From Caenorhabditis remanei (Eukaryota > Nematoda > Chromadorea > Rhabditida > Rhabditidae): a DNA stretch of 64,000 nt. Location: NCBI RefSeq assembly GCF_010183535.1, contig NC_071333.1:12770587-12834586 (forward strand), in the 5' to 3' direction. Shown in pieces: positions 10,031 through 25,445 of this stretch. How positions within the stretch are numbered: the stretch's first letter is position 1; each line of letters begins with the position of its first letter. The notes under the pieces were generated by a model. That model ran no database searches. It was not told the DNA's origin and saw only the letters and a program-made list of their open reading frames with translations. The position numbers and the translations under genes were made by a program.

Positions 10031-12993
10031 ATGTGGTGTCGAATATTACTTTTGTCTATTGTTATCTGTACAACAACAAGCAAATTTCACCATCTGGCGT
10101 TAAGGGTATGCTAGAATACACATTTGAATAATAATAACGAATATTGAAAACATTTACAGGCAGACTCAAGAAGAAATATCATTATCAGTGAATTTGGATA
10201 TGGAACAAACGGTACTCTGAACATTGCAATTAACAATTTCACTGTGCCTGAAAAGATCAAAGATTCTGTCGACTCGACGGAAAATGCTGATAAATTAGTA
10301 AGAACTAAAAGTGCGTAGAAGGAGTGCAACTATCGATTTTTGCAGGGCGTCATTGGATTTTCACTCTCCTTGGGCTCTATTATAACAAGAGGGGTTGGAT
10401 CAAATCCACATGTTTGTCAGTTACAAGTGAGTTTATTGGAAATAAGAAAAATAAAAAATACGAATAAAAAGTGTGATTAGCAGGACTTTGAGTGATGTGG
10501 ACATTTTATGAAGCAGCTGAATTGTTTTAATCTGTTGCAGCAAAAATTGATTGGGTTTCGAAAAAATATCCAGTAGGAACAAAAATTATCTTACCATCTT
10601 GTAGTAGCCTGAATTTCTTTTTCATTGTTTTCTAGTTGCGTATTCTTACAAAGAAACTTGAAAAATAAACACATATTGTTATTCGGAGTGAAATCTCATT
10701 GTTTGCTGTTTTCAGTGTTCTGAATGAAAAATAAAATTTGACCCTGTTCCTTTTCCCATAGAGTCATTTTAAATATTCAGCCATCAAATCATCATTCTTT
10801 TCGAGGAACACAATAACAGTTCCTTTCTTTACAATTCCCTTTTTCTTTCAGCAAACCGACCAAGGCTATGATGCTATCTTCTTCTTTGCTGACCTTCCGA
10901 ATAAACGTTTGCGAGTTTATCGAAGTGGAATCGGAAAGTACATTCGAATTTGCAAATCGGCTACTGAGTGAGACCAATTCACGAAAAAACTGAAAATCGA
11001 CAAAACATGTTACAGATGTTTGACTAAAGACGCCGTTCGAACCCCTAAACCGGAAGAACTTCAACCGGAAGATCCGACGGGACCAATTGAGCAGCGTGGG
11101 TGGTTCCGCAACTTGTTCGGAAGGTTTCTGAACCCCGGTGCACCAGAAATCGCGTATGACAATTATATTCCGCTGCAAGTGGACAATGAGAATCATTTTT
11201 CGACAAACGTAAGAAAATATAAACCATAATTCAATTCAAAGCTGCTTCCTAGCTAATATTGCTTGCAGATGTCTATCCGATTTGATGGGAAAATTGTCGG
11301 CCAGTACGTTTTTATGTTCCATAACTGCTACAATTACAGAGCCCACGGATACAGGTGCTCAGTCGGTTGGAAAAACTAAAATAATCTAAACAATTTGATT
11401 TCAGCGATCGTGTGGCCGTTGATCTCACTGTCGACCTCGTCGAACGAAATATGCATTCATATCTGTCAATAGGAGAAATTCCAAAACCTCAAATCTATCT
11501 GTACATGTCGATATTGTTTTTCGGATTGTCTGTCTACTGGAGTCATTTGCTTTGCAGAGCAAGGTAAGAAATTTTGCTGAAGGGATAGGTAATAACAGTT
11601 AATTTCCAGTTCTGACAACATCTACCGAGTTCACAAATTCATGGCAGTTCTGGTGTTCTTGAAGGCGTTGTCATTATTCTTCCATGGACTCAATTATTAC
11701 TTTTTGAGCAAGTACGGCATGCAGAAGGAGTTTTGGGCTGTTCTCTACTACATCACCCATCTGTAAGATTCAACATTTTCAACATTTTTTACGAATATTT
11801 ATATATTTTCAGACTCAAAGGACTTCTCCTATTCGGAACCATCATCTTGATTGGAACAGGATACACATTCATCAAACAGTTCCTGACTGACCGCGACCGT
11901 AAAGTGTTCATGTTTGTGCTCCCAATTCAAGTTCTCGACAACATCTTTTTGATCATCCTGAGCGAGAGTGAAATTGGAACCGAAAGTCACCAACTATGGC
12001 TTAAACTTTTTGTGTTCCTTGATGTTTTGTGCTGCTTTTTGGTCGGACTTCCAATTGTTTGGTTAGTTTTTTGTTACCTCGTTCCAGACATTACATCATA
12101 TTTCAAAATCTTCAGGTCTATTCAACACTTGCATGAAGGGGCTACAACAGACGGGAAGGCAGCTGCGAATTTGGAAAAGTTGCGGTTATTCCGCCAATTT
12201 TACATACTTGTGATAATTTACATCTATTGCACTCGGTTCTTCAGTGTTATTTTTAAAGTAAGTGCGCAGAAAGGAAAATTATATTTTAAGAACTGCATGC
12301 ATTAGAATCAGTGGTACATAAATTAACAAAATTTGAAAAACTGTAATATCATGTTCCAAAAAATACTACCGACCTGAAAATAAATTTTCACAACTTTTAA
12401 AAAATGAAAAAAAAATTTGAATTTTGAACCGATAGTACTTTGTTCAATTCTATTCGGAACATCATAACAACAATAAAATACCATTATCAGTCAAACTTTA
12501 CATCTCCCATTTATAGTTCATTCTCCCCAATAACATGGAATGGGTGATTGTCGCTGCAGTCGAAATTGTCACATTCACATTCTTCATCGTTGTTGGATAC
12601 AAGTTCCGCCCTGCAAACTCTCATAATTATCTTCTTTTGAATTCTGATTTCGATAGTTATGATGCGGATGTGATCCCCAAGGATGACAGGAAAGATAAAG
12701 ATAACAACGAGCCAGTGGTGGTGGATGAGCAGTGAGTCACTTTTTCAATCAAGACCCCCATCAAATTGTTACACCATAGAATTAAACTTTTTTGCAGATT
12801 CTTGACCAAAGCATACTCGGATGCCAATGTCTCCCGACGAGTGGTATCTGATGAATCATCCAACAATCAAGCAGACTACCCACATCAGAAGCTCATGAAG
12901 AAACCGTAAGTAGACCCCTCGTCAAGGAGAAATCAAAGTATTAATCAATGTTTGTTCAGTTCTCAAACCTACGAACAGTCTCTGCTAGATTAA
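10031..12993 (+). CDS. GPR107/GPR108-like (lung seven-transmembrane family) protein
   Basis: Thirteen exons (10031-10105, 10160-10297, 10346-10426, 10852-10967, 11016-11208, 11269-11354, 11405-11563, 11610-11762, 11813-12061, 12116-12257, 12517-12731, 12798-12905, 12960-12993) give 582 residues, close to human GPR107. A signal peptide ([13 protein letters not shown]) precedes a luminal domain with the [14 protein letters not shown] segment. Seven membrane segments follow from about residue 258. The family's conserved stretches are visible: [24 protein letters not shown]-like [23 protein letters not shown] and GYKFRPA. The family acts in the Golgi and trans-Golgi network in retrograde and receptor trafficking. 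The cytoplasmic tail is acidic and ends [12 protein letters not shown] polyadenylation signal lies at 13417-13422. ATG 10031 was chosen because it starts the signal peptide 12 bases after a trans-splice acceptor. Confidence 0.93.
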
Positions 12994-13416
12994 TTATAAT
13001 CCTTTCCAACAACAACAAAAACAAGCGGAGCGATGTCGATTGCCGTTTGGAAAGTGGAAGTTTTATCAACCAAACGACCAACTTTTTCGGTTATAATGCT
13101 ATTAAAATCGATCATCTAGCCTTCCGTTTGTATTCAACCCTTCACTTACAGCAACTTTTGCTCTTTGATTCTCCGTTGATAATAATATAAGTTTGTTTAG
13201 CTGAGCGGGTACTAAAATGAATTGTATGTATTTGTGAAAAGTTATTTTCGTGAAAACCAGATCTTGTTTTGCTAAAATTGCAAAGAAAAAAAAGTGGAGA
13301 GGAGAAAAACTGCTGAAACAGAACGTTATTATTTTTCTAAGAAATCTGAAACATTTTTATCTTCTGAGTTCTACAAATTCCTATCCCTCTATCTAGTCTA
13401 AAGTACACCATTGTTT

Positions 13417-13422
13417 AATAAA
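13417..13422 (+). terminator. Polyadenylation signal of the GPR107-like gene
   Basis: AATAAA lies 424 bases after the stop codon, followed by T-rich sequence. Confidence 0.6.
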
Positions 13423-13840
13423 GAATGCGCCATCTAGTGGACAAAGTATTTAATTTCTAGTCTCCGCCCCCTTTTCTCTCATCGTTTATATTTTTTTGTT
13501 ATATCAAACAGAAGAAAAAGTTCCAGTCATCTGATGTGATATTTTTTCAAAACCCCCGTCAATAAGAGGAAGTTATTAGTCATTTACCATTTCATTGTAC
13601 CCACTTCCCTCTTTTTCTCTTATCCTCCTCTTTTCCCTTGTTGCTCTCTCCCTCTCTCTTGTATAATATAATTTAATGTATTATATTATTAATGAATGAA
13701 AAGATATAAGAAGACTCAGAAAAAGAAGAAGAGCCTTGAACTTTTTACCACCCTAATAAAACGTGACCTTGCTACCACCTCATAAACCAATTTCTCTCTT
13801 CTCACTTCAGACGAACCGACCGACGAACCAATCGAATCTA

Positions 13841-16800
13841 ATGAGGGATCGCCGCATTGCACAGCTGTTCGAGTCGAAAGGAATACTGGTGAGGCGTGGA
13901 AGGGTGAACACCCAAGAAAACTGGAGGGAAGGTCCGCATTATCTCGTACGCGTGTTTGCGTATTACGCGCACACCCTTACTTCGCCCAGTGTCCTCCCTT
14001 AATCCATGGTGTTATTAGCAATACACCATAGCAAAACCACTCGATTATTAGTTTTATGAGCTGGTTGCAGTTTTTTTACTGTGCACTCAGTTGTTTTTAT
14101 AGACTAGTTTCGCTCCGCATGTTGTTTTTATGTCCAAACTTGGTGCGCGAATCGGTCGCATTCTTTTTGACAAGTTATACATATGCACGCAAGGTCACTC
14201 ATTGGTTTTTCATTGAATGGGGAGGATTGTAGTATTTTGCATTGCTACAGCTGTCTCTCATGTCTCACACCATTTATTGCGTGCCTAATTGTTTTCGAAA
14301 TGGATGTGTTGAGTACACAAGTGACACTCGTTGAATTAATCCCCATAAAAGTTCAAAGTGACAAAATATCGGCTCTTCTTTTTCTCAAAAAAAGTTTTTA
14401 TAGCTTTTATCGATTTTTGGCGAGCAAACCCTTTCCAGAAGAGCTAATTGAAGCGCAAAACGTTGTTTACTGTTTCCTCTAGGCGATTGACCAGAAATCG
14501 CACTGCTCTGTTGCCGAGAATAACATTCTCCGGCATGTGTCGATGTACATCGTTTTTGGGTATTTAGTATTTAGTCTGGATGAAAATGACAGAACTTGAC
14601 TTACACGAAGTCATTTTTCGTTGAAAACTGATAAAAAGAAGCGATTAGAATGTTCTTTTTTGCTAATTAATCAAACATTAACATTGTCAATGGCGAAATA
14701 GAAGAACTTTAGACTTTCTCGAAAAGATAAGAGTGATGTCCATTTCCGAGTGCAATTTCATTATATATTAACAACGGTCAACGGTTTAGTTTAAAGTTAA
14801 GAATGAAAATGAGGGAAATTGATAAGCATACACTTGCCCACCTTGTCCACTATCAAATATTCTGCTGGTGCTTTTGCTCCTCCTCACGATGATTATGTGC
14901 AGAAACTAAGCGCTGAGAAAGAAAGAAAATTGAAATTGTTAAACTCACTTTTCCTATTCTGTTCTTTTTTCTTTCTCAGGCAAATTATGTTTTCCTCATA
15001 TGGCTTCCCATATTTTTCGGATTGACCAATTCATTTTTTCTGGACAAATAGCCGAACCTCAAATGTGGTCTTAGTTCGCAAGAAATGAGTGTGTATCGGC
15101 CTACAGCGTTCGTCCGTTTGTCCAGCCAATCCTCTTCCCGCCGCCTAGCCATTTTTGCCTCCATTTGCGCTGTTTCTTATGCAGGAGTATTTTTCTTGAG
15201 ACCGGGCATGGAAAAAAAATTCGCCAGATTTCTTTTCTATTTCCTGTTGACTAAGAGAAAAATGTTTTAGTCAATCTTCCAAAGTGGTTTGATTGACATC
15301 AACGCCCTCCCGTTATTTCACCACCAAAGCGTCTTCTTCTTGTCCCCCATCTTTGCTTTTCTTTCAACCCTCACCCAGATGGATAGCTTTTACATACTTG
15401 GAGGAATACATGCACTCTATCTTTCGTTTTAGTCCCTTTAGTTCAACGTTTTCAAGAGAACGAGAACAAAAACCATGGAAAAAACATTTTTTCCTGCTCT
15501 TTTCGTTTGCTTCTTCTATCGTCATGAATTATGTTCGGTGTGTTGAGTTGAGAGGCTAGTGAGTAAGTGCAAAAAGACCTTGAAACTTCAATTCCTTTAT
15601 TTCACAGATGAGCAAGTCGCCTTTTCCATCACTTTTTTCGAAAGTTGACAAGTTCTTCTAACCATTTTTTCGAGAGGGAATCCCCGCTATTTACCTCTCG
15701 TCATCCTTTTTGGGCGATGTGTATCACTACGTTATACTGTCGCGCCGCATTAGACCACCTGCGTTCGGACTACCTCACAAGTGTTGACACACTCTTCAGT
15801 TCTCATCGTCTACTGTTCCCCCAACTTCTAACAACCTAACAAATGTGTTATTTTGATTTTATAGAAGAAGATACTCAATTTTTTTGACTTCCGTCATCAC
15901 ATAATGTTGTGAATATTGGCTAATTGGGAAAATAGGTGAAGTGAAAAATGGCATTTTCGGTTATTATATTTTGTTCTGATTTCCCGGCTTAGAAAAAACA
16001 AGGCTAGGCTCATTTGAGATAACTGGTAACATATTCGTCGAATGTTTGGAAATATCAAATTACACTGCGTGAGTCTCTAGAAACAACTTTGATATCAAGA
16101 TTCTAGTGAACACTTTGGTCTTCGTTCTATCAGGCAAAGGACAAAAAAGAACAACGGATGAGTCACACCTTATTCGGTCCGTTAAAAAAAATATTGATAG
16201 ATTTTTTTGAATCATTCCTTTTTTGGGGGTAGACCACGCGTAGAAATATCGCATGGAATACCTGTGGTTGATTGGTTCCATTGGAATTTTTTCATTCTAC
16301 CTCTCATCTAATGAGATTCTCAAAATAACCCTGATCGGTTACACAAGGAAAAGTGTTGTAATAAGGACAGATACATAAATCATTTGTTATTGGTATGTAT
16401 AACATCATTCTTTTCGAGTGTCTACTATTTTCCTTTGATCTTTTAGTGATGGATGATGATGTATATACCATTTGAAAGACAAATTTCTTTTTACTCGCTC
16501 ATTCTTTCTTTTTTCTTAATTCTCAAGGTAAAAGACACTATCTTACTTCTCCGATTTTTCCGAAAAAAGGCGATAAGAGTTATCGAACAATCCGACATTT
16601 TAGGACAAAACGAAAAGTGTAGCCTGTTCTCGGGGGTTTTGTGGCGAAGAAGCTTGCGGGCAACACACGGGGCATCATCGGGGGGCAACAAGCAACGAGA
16701 AACCCTCGCTAGTTTCGCTTTTCTTTTTCCTTTGTTCGATATCAGATTTCGAATCAGTACGTTCAAATCGGTCTTCGTCTCGTCACTTGTCTCGCCAACT

Positions 16801-19800
16801 TTCCATTGCGCTACTATTCTCGACTAGGCATGAAAATGCGCTTCTTCCAGATGACAACAGACTCGGCAAGTCTAAAATCTTCCGAGGGAACGTGCAGCTC
16901 AATTGGTGATGAACGAGAAAAAGCAAAAATTGTACAAAAGTTGGTGGAGATTAAAGACAAATTGCGAGCGTTAAACGAAAAACGGGAAGGTGAGTTGGTC
17001 AAATTTTAAGTTGGTTGTGTATGTTGGTATTAATGTGTACTATTTCAGCTGACGTCGAAAAATTCCTCACAGTGACAAAGCAAGCAGAAATATCAAAAGG
17101 AGTTGGTACAGATAACCCTCAGCGAGCACGTATTCGGAATAATTTTGAACGGCAGAACAGAAAACATGCACAGGAAACAGAGACGCTGCAGGTAAGAAGG
17201 CTGCCACTAATAATAATTATCGATAGCACAATACTTATGAATATGGCGTCAACTGGAATAGAAACACTAATGCTCCGTAGCCATTAGCGTGTCTTTTAAT
17301 AGTAGATTTCGCAATCTTGTTACTTACTGCTACAAGCCAATCAACTCAACAGCTTTTAAAATGCGACCATTATATACTTATGATTAGGCAACAAAACATC
17401 AAGCGAAATGATTGAAAATTTTGAATAAAGTCTTCAAAATTGATCGGAACTGGCAAAAAATCTAATCAAACTTCATATCGGATGTATGGTTCTATTGAAA
17501 AGTGACTTAATTAAAGAGTGGCTAATTTAGGTTCGTGGATATCTTTGTCGCTATCTCTCTAGCACAGCGGCAAAACCAGTTGTTCAGCTTTCAAAAAAAA
17601 ATACAAAAATGCCAACATCAGCGTTTTTTGTTGCGAATTAATCATCAAATTACTCTCTTTTCTTCCAGAAGAAACTCACTGACTACGAAGAACGTCTGAA
17701 GCTAGTCGACATCGGAGAATATGAACCAAGTCCGTCAAGATCGCGTGTCATTCCAACTGGAATCAGGTTAGTTTGAATATATCGACTTGTGAGAGCCGAT
17801 TGGCCGGTTAGAGTGGAGGGAATTGGGGGCTTGCATGGTAGAGATGAATGGCATTATGCAGCCGAAACAGTTCATTGTGGCGCCCTTAATATATAAACGA
17901 GAGATAAATAGAGAAAACGAGCAGGCATAGTGATTCATATCCAGAGAGATCCAGAAATTGAGAGATGAATAGTAAAATAACAAAAAACAACTGTTTTTCA
18001 AAACAATTTATCAATTTTATCAGAAAAAATATCTATGGCGTTTTAAATTTTCAAAAAAAAGCAAAAGCGCACAACCACATGTGCCGAATAGCTTTGGAGT
18101 GAGATTGAAACGCGCCGATTTTCATCAAATTTAAAAATAAACTGAATCAGATCTCATTTGTTTTTTTTTCGTTCATTGATTTTCTACCACGATTCAAAAG
18201 CAAAAGCAATCCCCTTTGTGAGCAAAACATAATACGAAAAAAGATGTATTGACGTGACAAGCCAAAAGCAATCTAAGGCTTTATTACCTTTTGAGATTGT
18301 CCTAACCGACAATTTATTGGATACCAATCTTTCCAGAACCAATCGTAGAAAAGGGCGCCCTTAGCTCAGATTGGTTTTTTAACGACATGTACACTAACGC
18401 TCTGCTCCCCTTGGATACCACTTTATATGAATATAATCTTTTTTTCTCGTGCTAACTTTTATTTTGTTTCAGAAAAGCCAAGGGAATGACCGAATCTATG
18501 ATGAATGCTCAGATGGAACTCGCCCAACGTGTCAAGTCGGCGTTCTCTGCAGACAACGTGAATAGTACTCACAATGGACATGGAGGTAACAAAAATGAAT
18601 TTATTTGGATGAAAAAGAAAAATTATTTGAAAAGAACATAGGTTAGAATCATGACAGGTAGAGCGAGAAGTCCTTTGCTTGTAGCACTGTTACAGTAGTC
18701 TCCAGTACAGCATTCATAGGTTGTTGAAAGGCTCTGTGTTAGAGTATTTCCCATGGCAAGGCGCTTTCCATTGCTCTAAAAATTTATTAATTATGTTTTA
18801 ATATCGAACGTGTCCTTACTGAGCAAGTCTGAGCATTTGAGCACTGTCTATTTTCTTTTACCCAGTTGCCGTTGAAATCGTATTCGTTGATACTGAATTG
18901 TATTTTTGAGATTTGTGGAAAAAAACCTAAGCTGATTAGAACTTACGTGACGCAATAGTTAGAAGAATCACAGTCTGAGACGCCGTTACTTGTATTGCTG
19001 TCGGAAACAGCACATTTGTAACAGAAAATAGCGACTGGAAGGCAAAAAAGAACGACGAAAAGTTTAGTAGAAAGCATTGTGATGCTCCGAGAACTCTTTC
19101 GAGAAAGTGTGAAGTTTCGGCTTATGGAGAATACATTTATACATGGAGCACTGTGTGTTTGCGCAGATATGTCTCATCGGTTGACTTTATCATACATCAT
19201 ACCTCGTACTTTTTCACAACGAATATGCCAAAAAGTTTCACACTCAATCTTCTCCGTAAACACTTTAATCTTGTGGCCAAATTGGGGATGTTTGCATACG
19301 ATGTGTCATAAGTGCCCTTCTTTCTGGAAACCGGCAAACTAAAATCTGAAGGATCGTTTTTTAAATCACAAATTTATATTTTCAGTCGGAAAGACAGGAC
19401 AATCCACGTTCTTCACCGCTCGCAGAAGCGCCGATGCAGAAGATGCCGAACATGCAGAGAAGTAAGTTTTTTGATTGTTTGAATATTAACCATGCCTGAA
19501 TTATTCAATTTTCAGAAAGAAGCGTGACTCAGTGCGTGGCAGTTCTACTCTTCCACCAAATCTTTCGTTCAGTGATCCCTTGAATGCGTACAAGGAAGAT
19601 GATATCTCGGAACCGAACTCGCGCCCAGGAAGTGCGGCGGATGAGACAAACAACATGCCGGTAGGAAATTTATATATTCAATAAGTAACTATATTTATTC
19701 AAATTACAGTACCACACCGCCGACAACAGTCTTTACTTCCCTCCAACTAACAACGTGTCTCACCACCATCAATCATCAAGAAATGAAGAAAGCTTTGCCC

Positions 19801-20472
19801 TCATTAATGAACATTTGAACTCAATTTTGCATCATGTGATGTTGATTGATAGAAAATATGACAGACTTGAGGTATGTGAGTTTGAACAATTGGAATAATA
19901 GTTCGTTTGTTTCAGGACGATGTCAAAAAGGAGATCAAATTCTACTCGGAGGCTTTGGAAGAAGAGCGTTTCAAGACAACAAAACTCGAAGAGCTTCTCA
20001 ACGAAGCTGTTGAACTGCAACAAGCTGAAATTGCATCACTGAAAGAGCAAAACTTGATGGCAACACGTGTTGACTTCCAGCACAACGATCGTTTCAGAAC
20101 AGTCGAGGAGAAAATGGAGTCTTTCGAGAATCACGTATGTTTAATTTGCATGCGCATTTACCTCATTAGCTTGTCTTTCAGATGATCAGAATCGAGAATG
20201 CGTTGATGGATGTAAGACAAGTGAAGTTGACTGGAAATGTATGGCAACGCGTGGCTCTTACCGCTGGAAACATTGTTGTTGAGCTTCTCAAAATCGCTCT
20301 TTTCGTTGTCGCATCGATTCTCGACTTAGTTCGCCCATTGACTGGATCCAGAAATCGCTCCGCAGTGGCTTTTGGCCTTTTATTTTTGGCTATCTTCTTC
20401 GGACATCATCTCCAAAAAGTTAACTACTTCTTTGGTAATTCAGCAGATGCAAATAAGACCGGACCCAAGTGA
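13841..20472 (+). CDS. TMCC-family coiled-coil ER membrane protein (long isoform)
   Basis: Exons 13841-13888, 16851-16989, 17049-17191, 17669-17766, 18473-18585, 19386-19461, 19516-19660, 19710-19871, 19916-20134 and 20182-20472 give 477 residues. The order is: a charged coiled coil (EREKAKIVQKLVEIKDKLRA), the conserved basic RKAKGMTESM segment, a low-complexity Ser/Asn/His linker, a second long coiled coil (EIKFYSEALEEERFKTTKLE) and two C-terminal hydrophobic segments (VVELLKIALFVVASILDLV and AVAFGLLFLAIFFGHHL). This matches the TMCC1/2/3 architecture of ER-anchored, self-associating proteins linked to ER-endosome contacts and lipid handling. The long form starts MRDRRIAQLFESKGIL after an acceptor at 13810. 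A shorter form can start at 16806 or 16851. The 800-base intron 18586-19385 contains an antisense gene. Confidence 0.9.
13889..16850. other. First intron of the TMCC gene and probable internal promoter
   Basis: This intron of about 3 kb is far longer than the others. It has GC-rich patches near 15095-15180 and 16620-16700. Downstream, an ATG at 16806 (MRYYSRLGMKMRFFQ, in frame with exon 2) would start a short isoform. I found no separate gene in it. Confidence 0.5.
18623..19077 (-). CDS. Nested Ly6/uPAR-like small GPI-type protein (antisense in TMCC intron)
   Basis: Three exons (18947-19077, 18820-18892, 18623-18775) with good splice sites and matching phases give 118 residues. No single-frame ORF shows this gene, because each exon is short. 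Residues 1-18 are a signal peptide (LFVVLFCLPVAIF). The cysteine-rich body runs CYKC, DCDSSNYC, QCSNAQTC and ends in CCTGDYCN. The CCxxDxCN ending is the signature of the Ly6/three-finger fold. A hydrophobic C-terminus (LLALPVMILTYVLF) suggests a GPI-attachment signal. The whole gene lies inside intron 18586-19385 of the TMCC gene on the other strand. Such proteins usually sit on the outer plasma membrane and modulate receptors or channels. The specific partner is unknown. Confidence 0.85.
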
Positions 20473-21477
20473 AAATATCTTGATTTCATCTCCTTTTTAT
20501 CTTCTCATGTGTAATCTTTCATTGCGTTCAAAGCCAACTCCTCTAGTCAACCTCCTCAAGTTTCTATGTCAAAAACGAATAGTGCCTAGTCAATTGTTAT
20601 GTGATTTTTGCTGTTTCTGCTTCTAAGCAAGTGCAGGTGCAGGTGCACATTGTATCTGTATCTATGAGATTATTATTTTTCCAGTCGTGCTGTTTTTTTA
20701 ACATTCCATTCTTTGTCATGTTTGTATCTTTCCGAAATACTTTCCAATCATTTTTATCCAAATTGCTTCGGTTTTTTGCTTGCTGGTCAACAATTTTTGA
20801 TCATTGTCAAAATTTTTTTCCTATTTTTTCACCTAGTCGCACCAATCTGTGAATCGTCCAATGTCATCGTTAACTCACTTCCTTGTCTGATATTCCGTCT
20901 GAATGCCATCTAAAACCGTATTCCAATGAGCTTTGCTAGTTTTTCAATTGTATTATCTCACCTTCTGTTATATATTCACCAGAAAACGGTGAACAATCTG
21001 CAACATAAGGTGGGATCATCTTTTTCATCTTTTTTCAACATTAGCCATACTTGTTTCCTATTTTTGTAGTATCAATGAATTTGTATATGTTTTATCCATC
21101 CAAAAAACTAGACACTGTTTATCTCCACACAGAAAAACTCATGACGTTTGTTGGAGAAGTATCGGATTCTCAGGTATTGATTTCCAGTCTCAAATTTCAA
21201 TTATTCCATAATATGTCATTAGAGCTCTTATAAACATATGAATGTGTTTCTGTCACACAAAAAAGTGAAACACATTTAGGGATTTGTGATTGCAACGTCT
21301 ATATCAAATTAATAGTCTTGCATCTATCCTGTTTGATAACGCCGAAAACTGGTTTCTCAAAATTTTCGCAAAATTTTTGCAATCATCATATAACAAAAAA
21401 TGTTCAATTTTATTATACCATAAGGATGACAATTTATAAATGCTAACATCATACTATCAGAGTTATCAAATACTGTT
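20473..21477. other. Convergent 3' region between TMCC and kynureninase genes
   Basis: T-rich 3' UTR-like sequence. A minus-strand AATAAA (21409-21414, read as TTTATT) lies 64 bases beyond the kynureninase stop. No gene seen. Confidence 0.5.
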
Positions 21478-23992
<2,515 letters not shown>

Positions 23993-25445
23993 TTAGGAAT
24001 TAAAAACGTAAACTGCAAATTGATGGATATCGGAAGAGTATAATGAGTTGAAAAGCGGACTGTCAAAGGACGTCGATGTCAGTACTGGGAATGAGTTGGA
24101 GAAAGACGGAACGTATTTGACCAGTGATTGTTCGTCGTTTTCTACCATCTGAAATAAAACGCTCAAGAAATAATTATTATTATCAACAGAAACAAAAAAC
24201 AAACCCTTAATGCTGCAGAAAAGTAGAAATCCAGCAAACTGTTGAGCACGTGGATACTTTTGCTTGACTCCAAATTATTGGTTAGTTTTTGAAGAAGCTT
24301 CATTACTGAAGAACTGCTGTCCTGAAATACATTCAAAATCAGTACAAATAGCAGTTTTTCATTTTCTCACCACATCTCCATCCAACGGTGCAACTAACTT
24401 TGTTAGCAATCCAGTGAAACTGATTTTGTATGAGACTTTATCAAACAAGTCTCTCATTTCATGTTTTGTTTTTACATCAGTCAGCTTCCAGTTTTGAAGC
24501 TCTGCTGACACTGACTCCGCCACGTACTCCATTAATTCCGGAATACCTGGAACAGAAAGTGTGTACTCCCGAGAAAAAACATGGGAACTTACCTCGGAGG
24601 GTGAAATATTGAACACATTGCAGGAATATCCTACGGTTTCCAACATCCATTGGATTGTCAGTGGGGTTAGAACTATTTGACCCCATCTTCGAGCTTAAGA
24701 TAGAATTCATTGATTCCGGTAGGTAGTTTTGCCTGTAAATTTGTATTATATTTATGACATGTTGACTTGTCTCACCATGTCGGTTGTTTATTCCTTTGCT
24801 CGAATTGGGCACATGTATCAGCGGCCAGAATTGAGATCTGTGCTTTTAACGTGAGCGTGAGAATTGAGAAACCAAACGCTACGGACACAATTCGACAAAA
24901 CACATTTTTCTGGAAAATGTTTATTCAAACTAGTTGAATACTTGCAAACTCACTTTGAGTTGATCCCAAAGTTGAATTTTTTGATCCGCAGTAAGGTCGG
25001 GTGTGTTCTTAAGTTTTTCCTGAATGGCTTCCACATCGAATCTTGCCTGAAAGATTTTTTGTGTTAAATGTTGTATCCGTTATCAGGAACAAACTTGAAT
25101 CTGTGAAACAATTGATGGTATGAGATCCGTTATAGATTGGTCACAAGATCGATGAGTCGAATCAAAGATATAATGTCTGCGTGCCTAAAATAGATGACAT
25201 AAAATAAAGCATTGTTGTTATTCTACTCAAAAACTCTACCTGATTTGGCAACTCGGATGATGTGTTAACTTTTTGCAAAGCTTCATTTTTTGACGACGAC
25301 TGGATATATGCAATTGCACTTCCCACAATAACACCTCCTGAAATGAACTTTCTGAGAAAACCAAAAGAAAACGCTGAATGTTCTACTCACCTGCAATGAT
25401 TTTCCCTTTGTGTCGTTTTGCAAACTCCCACGCGGATGCAAGCAT
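23993..25445 (-). CDS. prx-3: Peroxisomal biogenesis factor 3 (PEX3)
   Basis: Nine exons (25391-25445, 25240-25337, 25095-25184, 24954-25046, 24776-24909, 24593-24732, 24371-24546, 24205-24321, 23993-24148) give 352 residues, the usual PEX3 length. PEX3 is the peroxisomal membrane anchor that docks PEX19 with its membrane-protein cargo. The N-terminus (WEFAKRHKGK, then hydrophobic IIAGGVIVGSAIAYI) matches the family's basic cluster plus single membrane segment. ARRHYIFDSTHRSCDQSI matches the conserved ARRQYHFESNQRTC block of animal PEX3. The rest is the helical PEX19-binding domain. The gene lies beside kynureninase, as I remember it in C. elegans. A possible alternative first exon lies upstream at 25988-26108. 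Confidence 0.93.
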
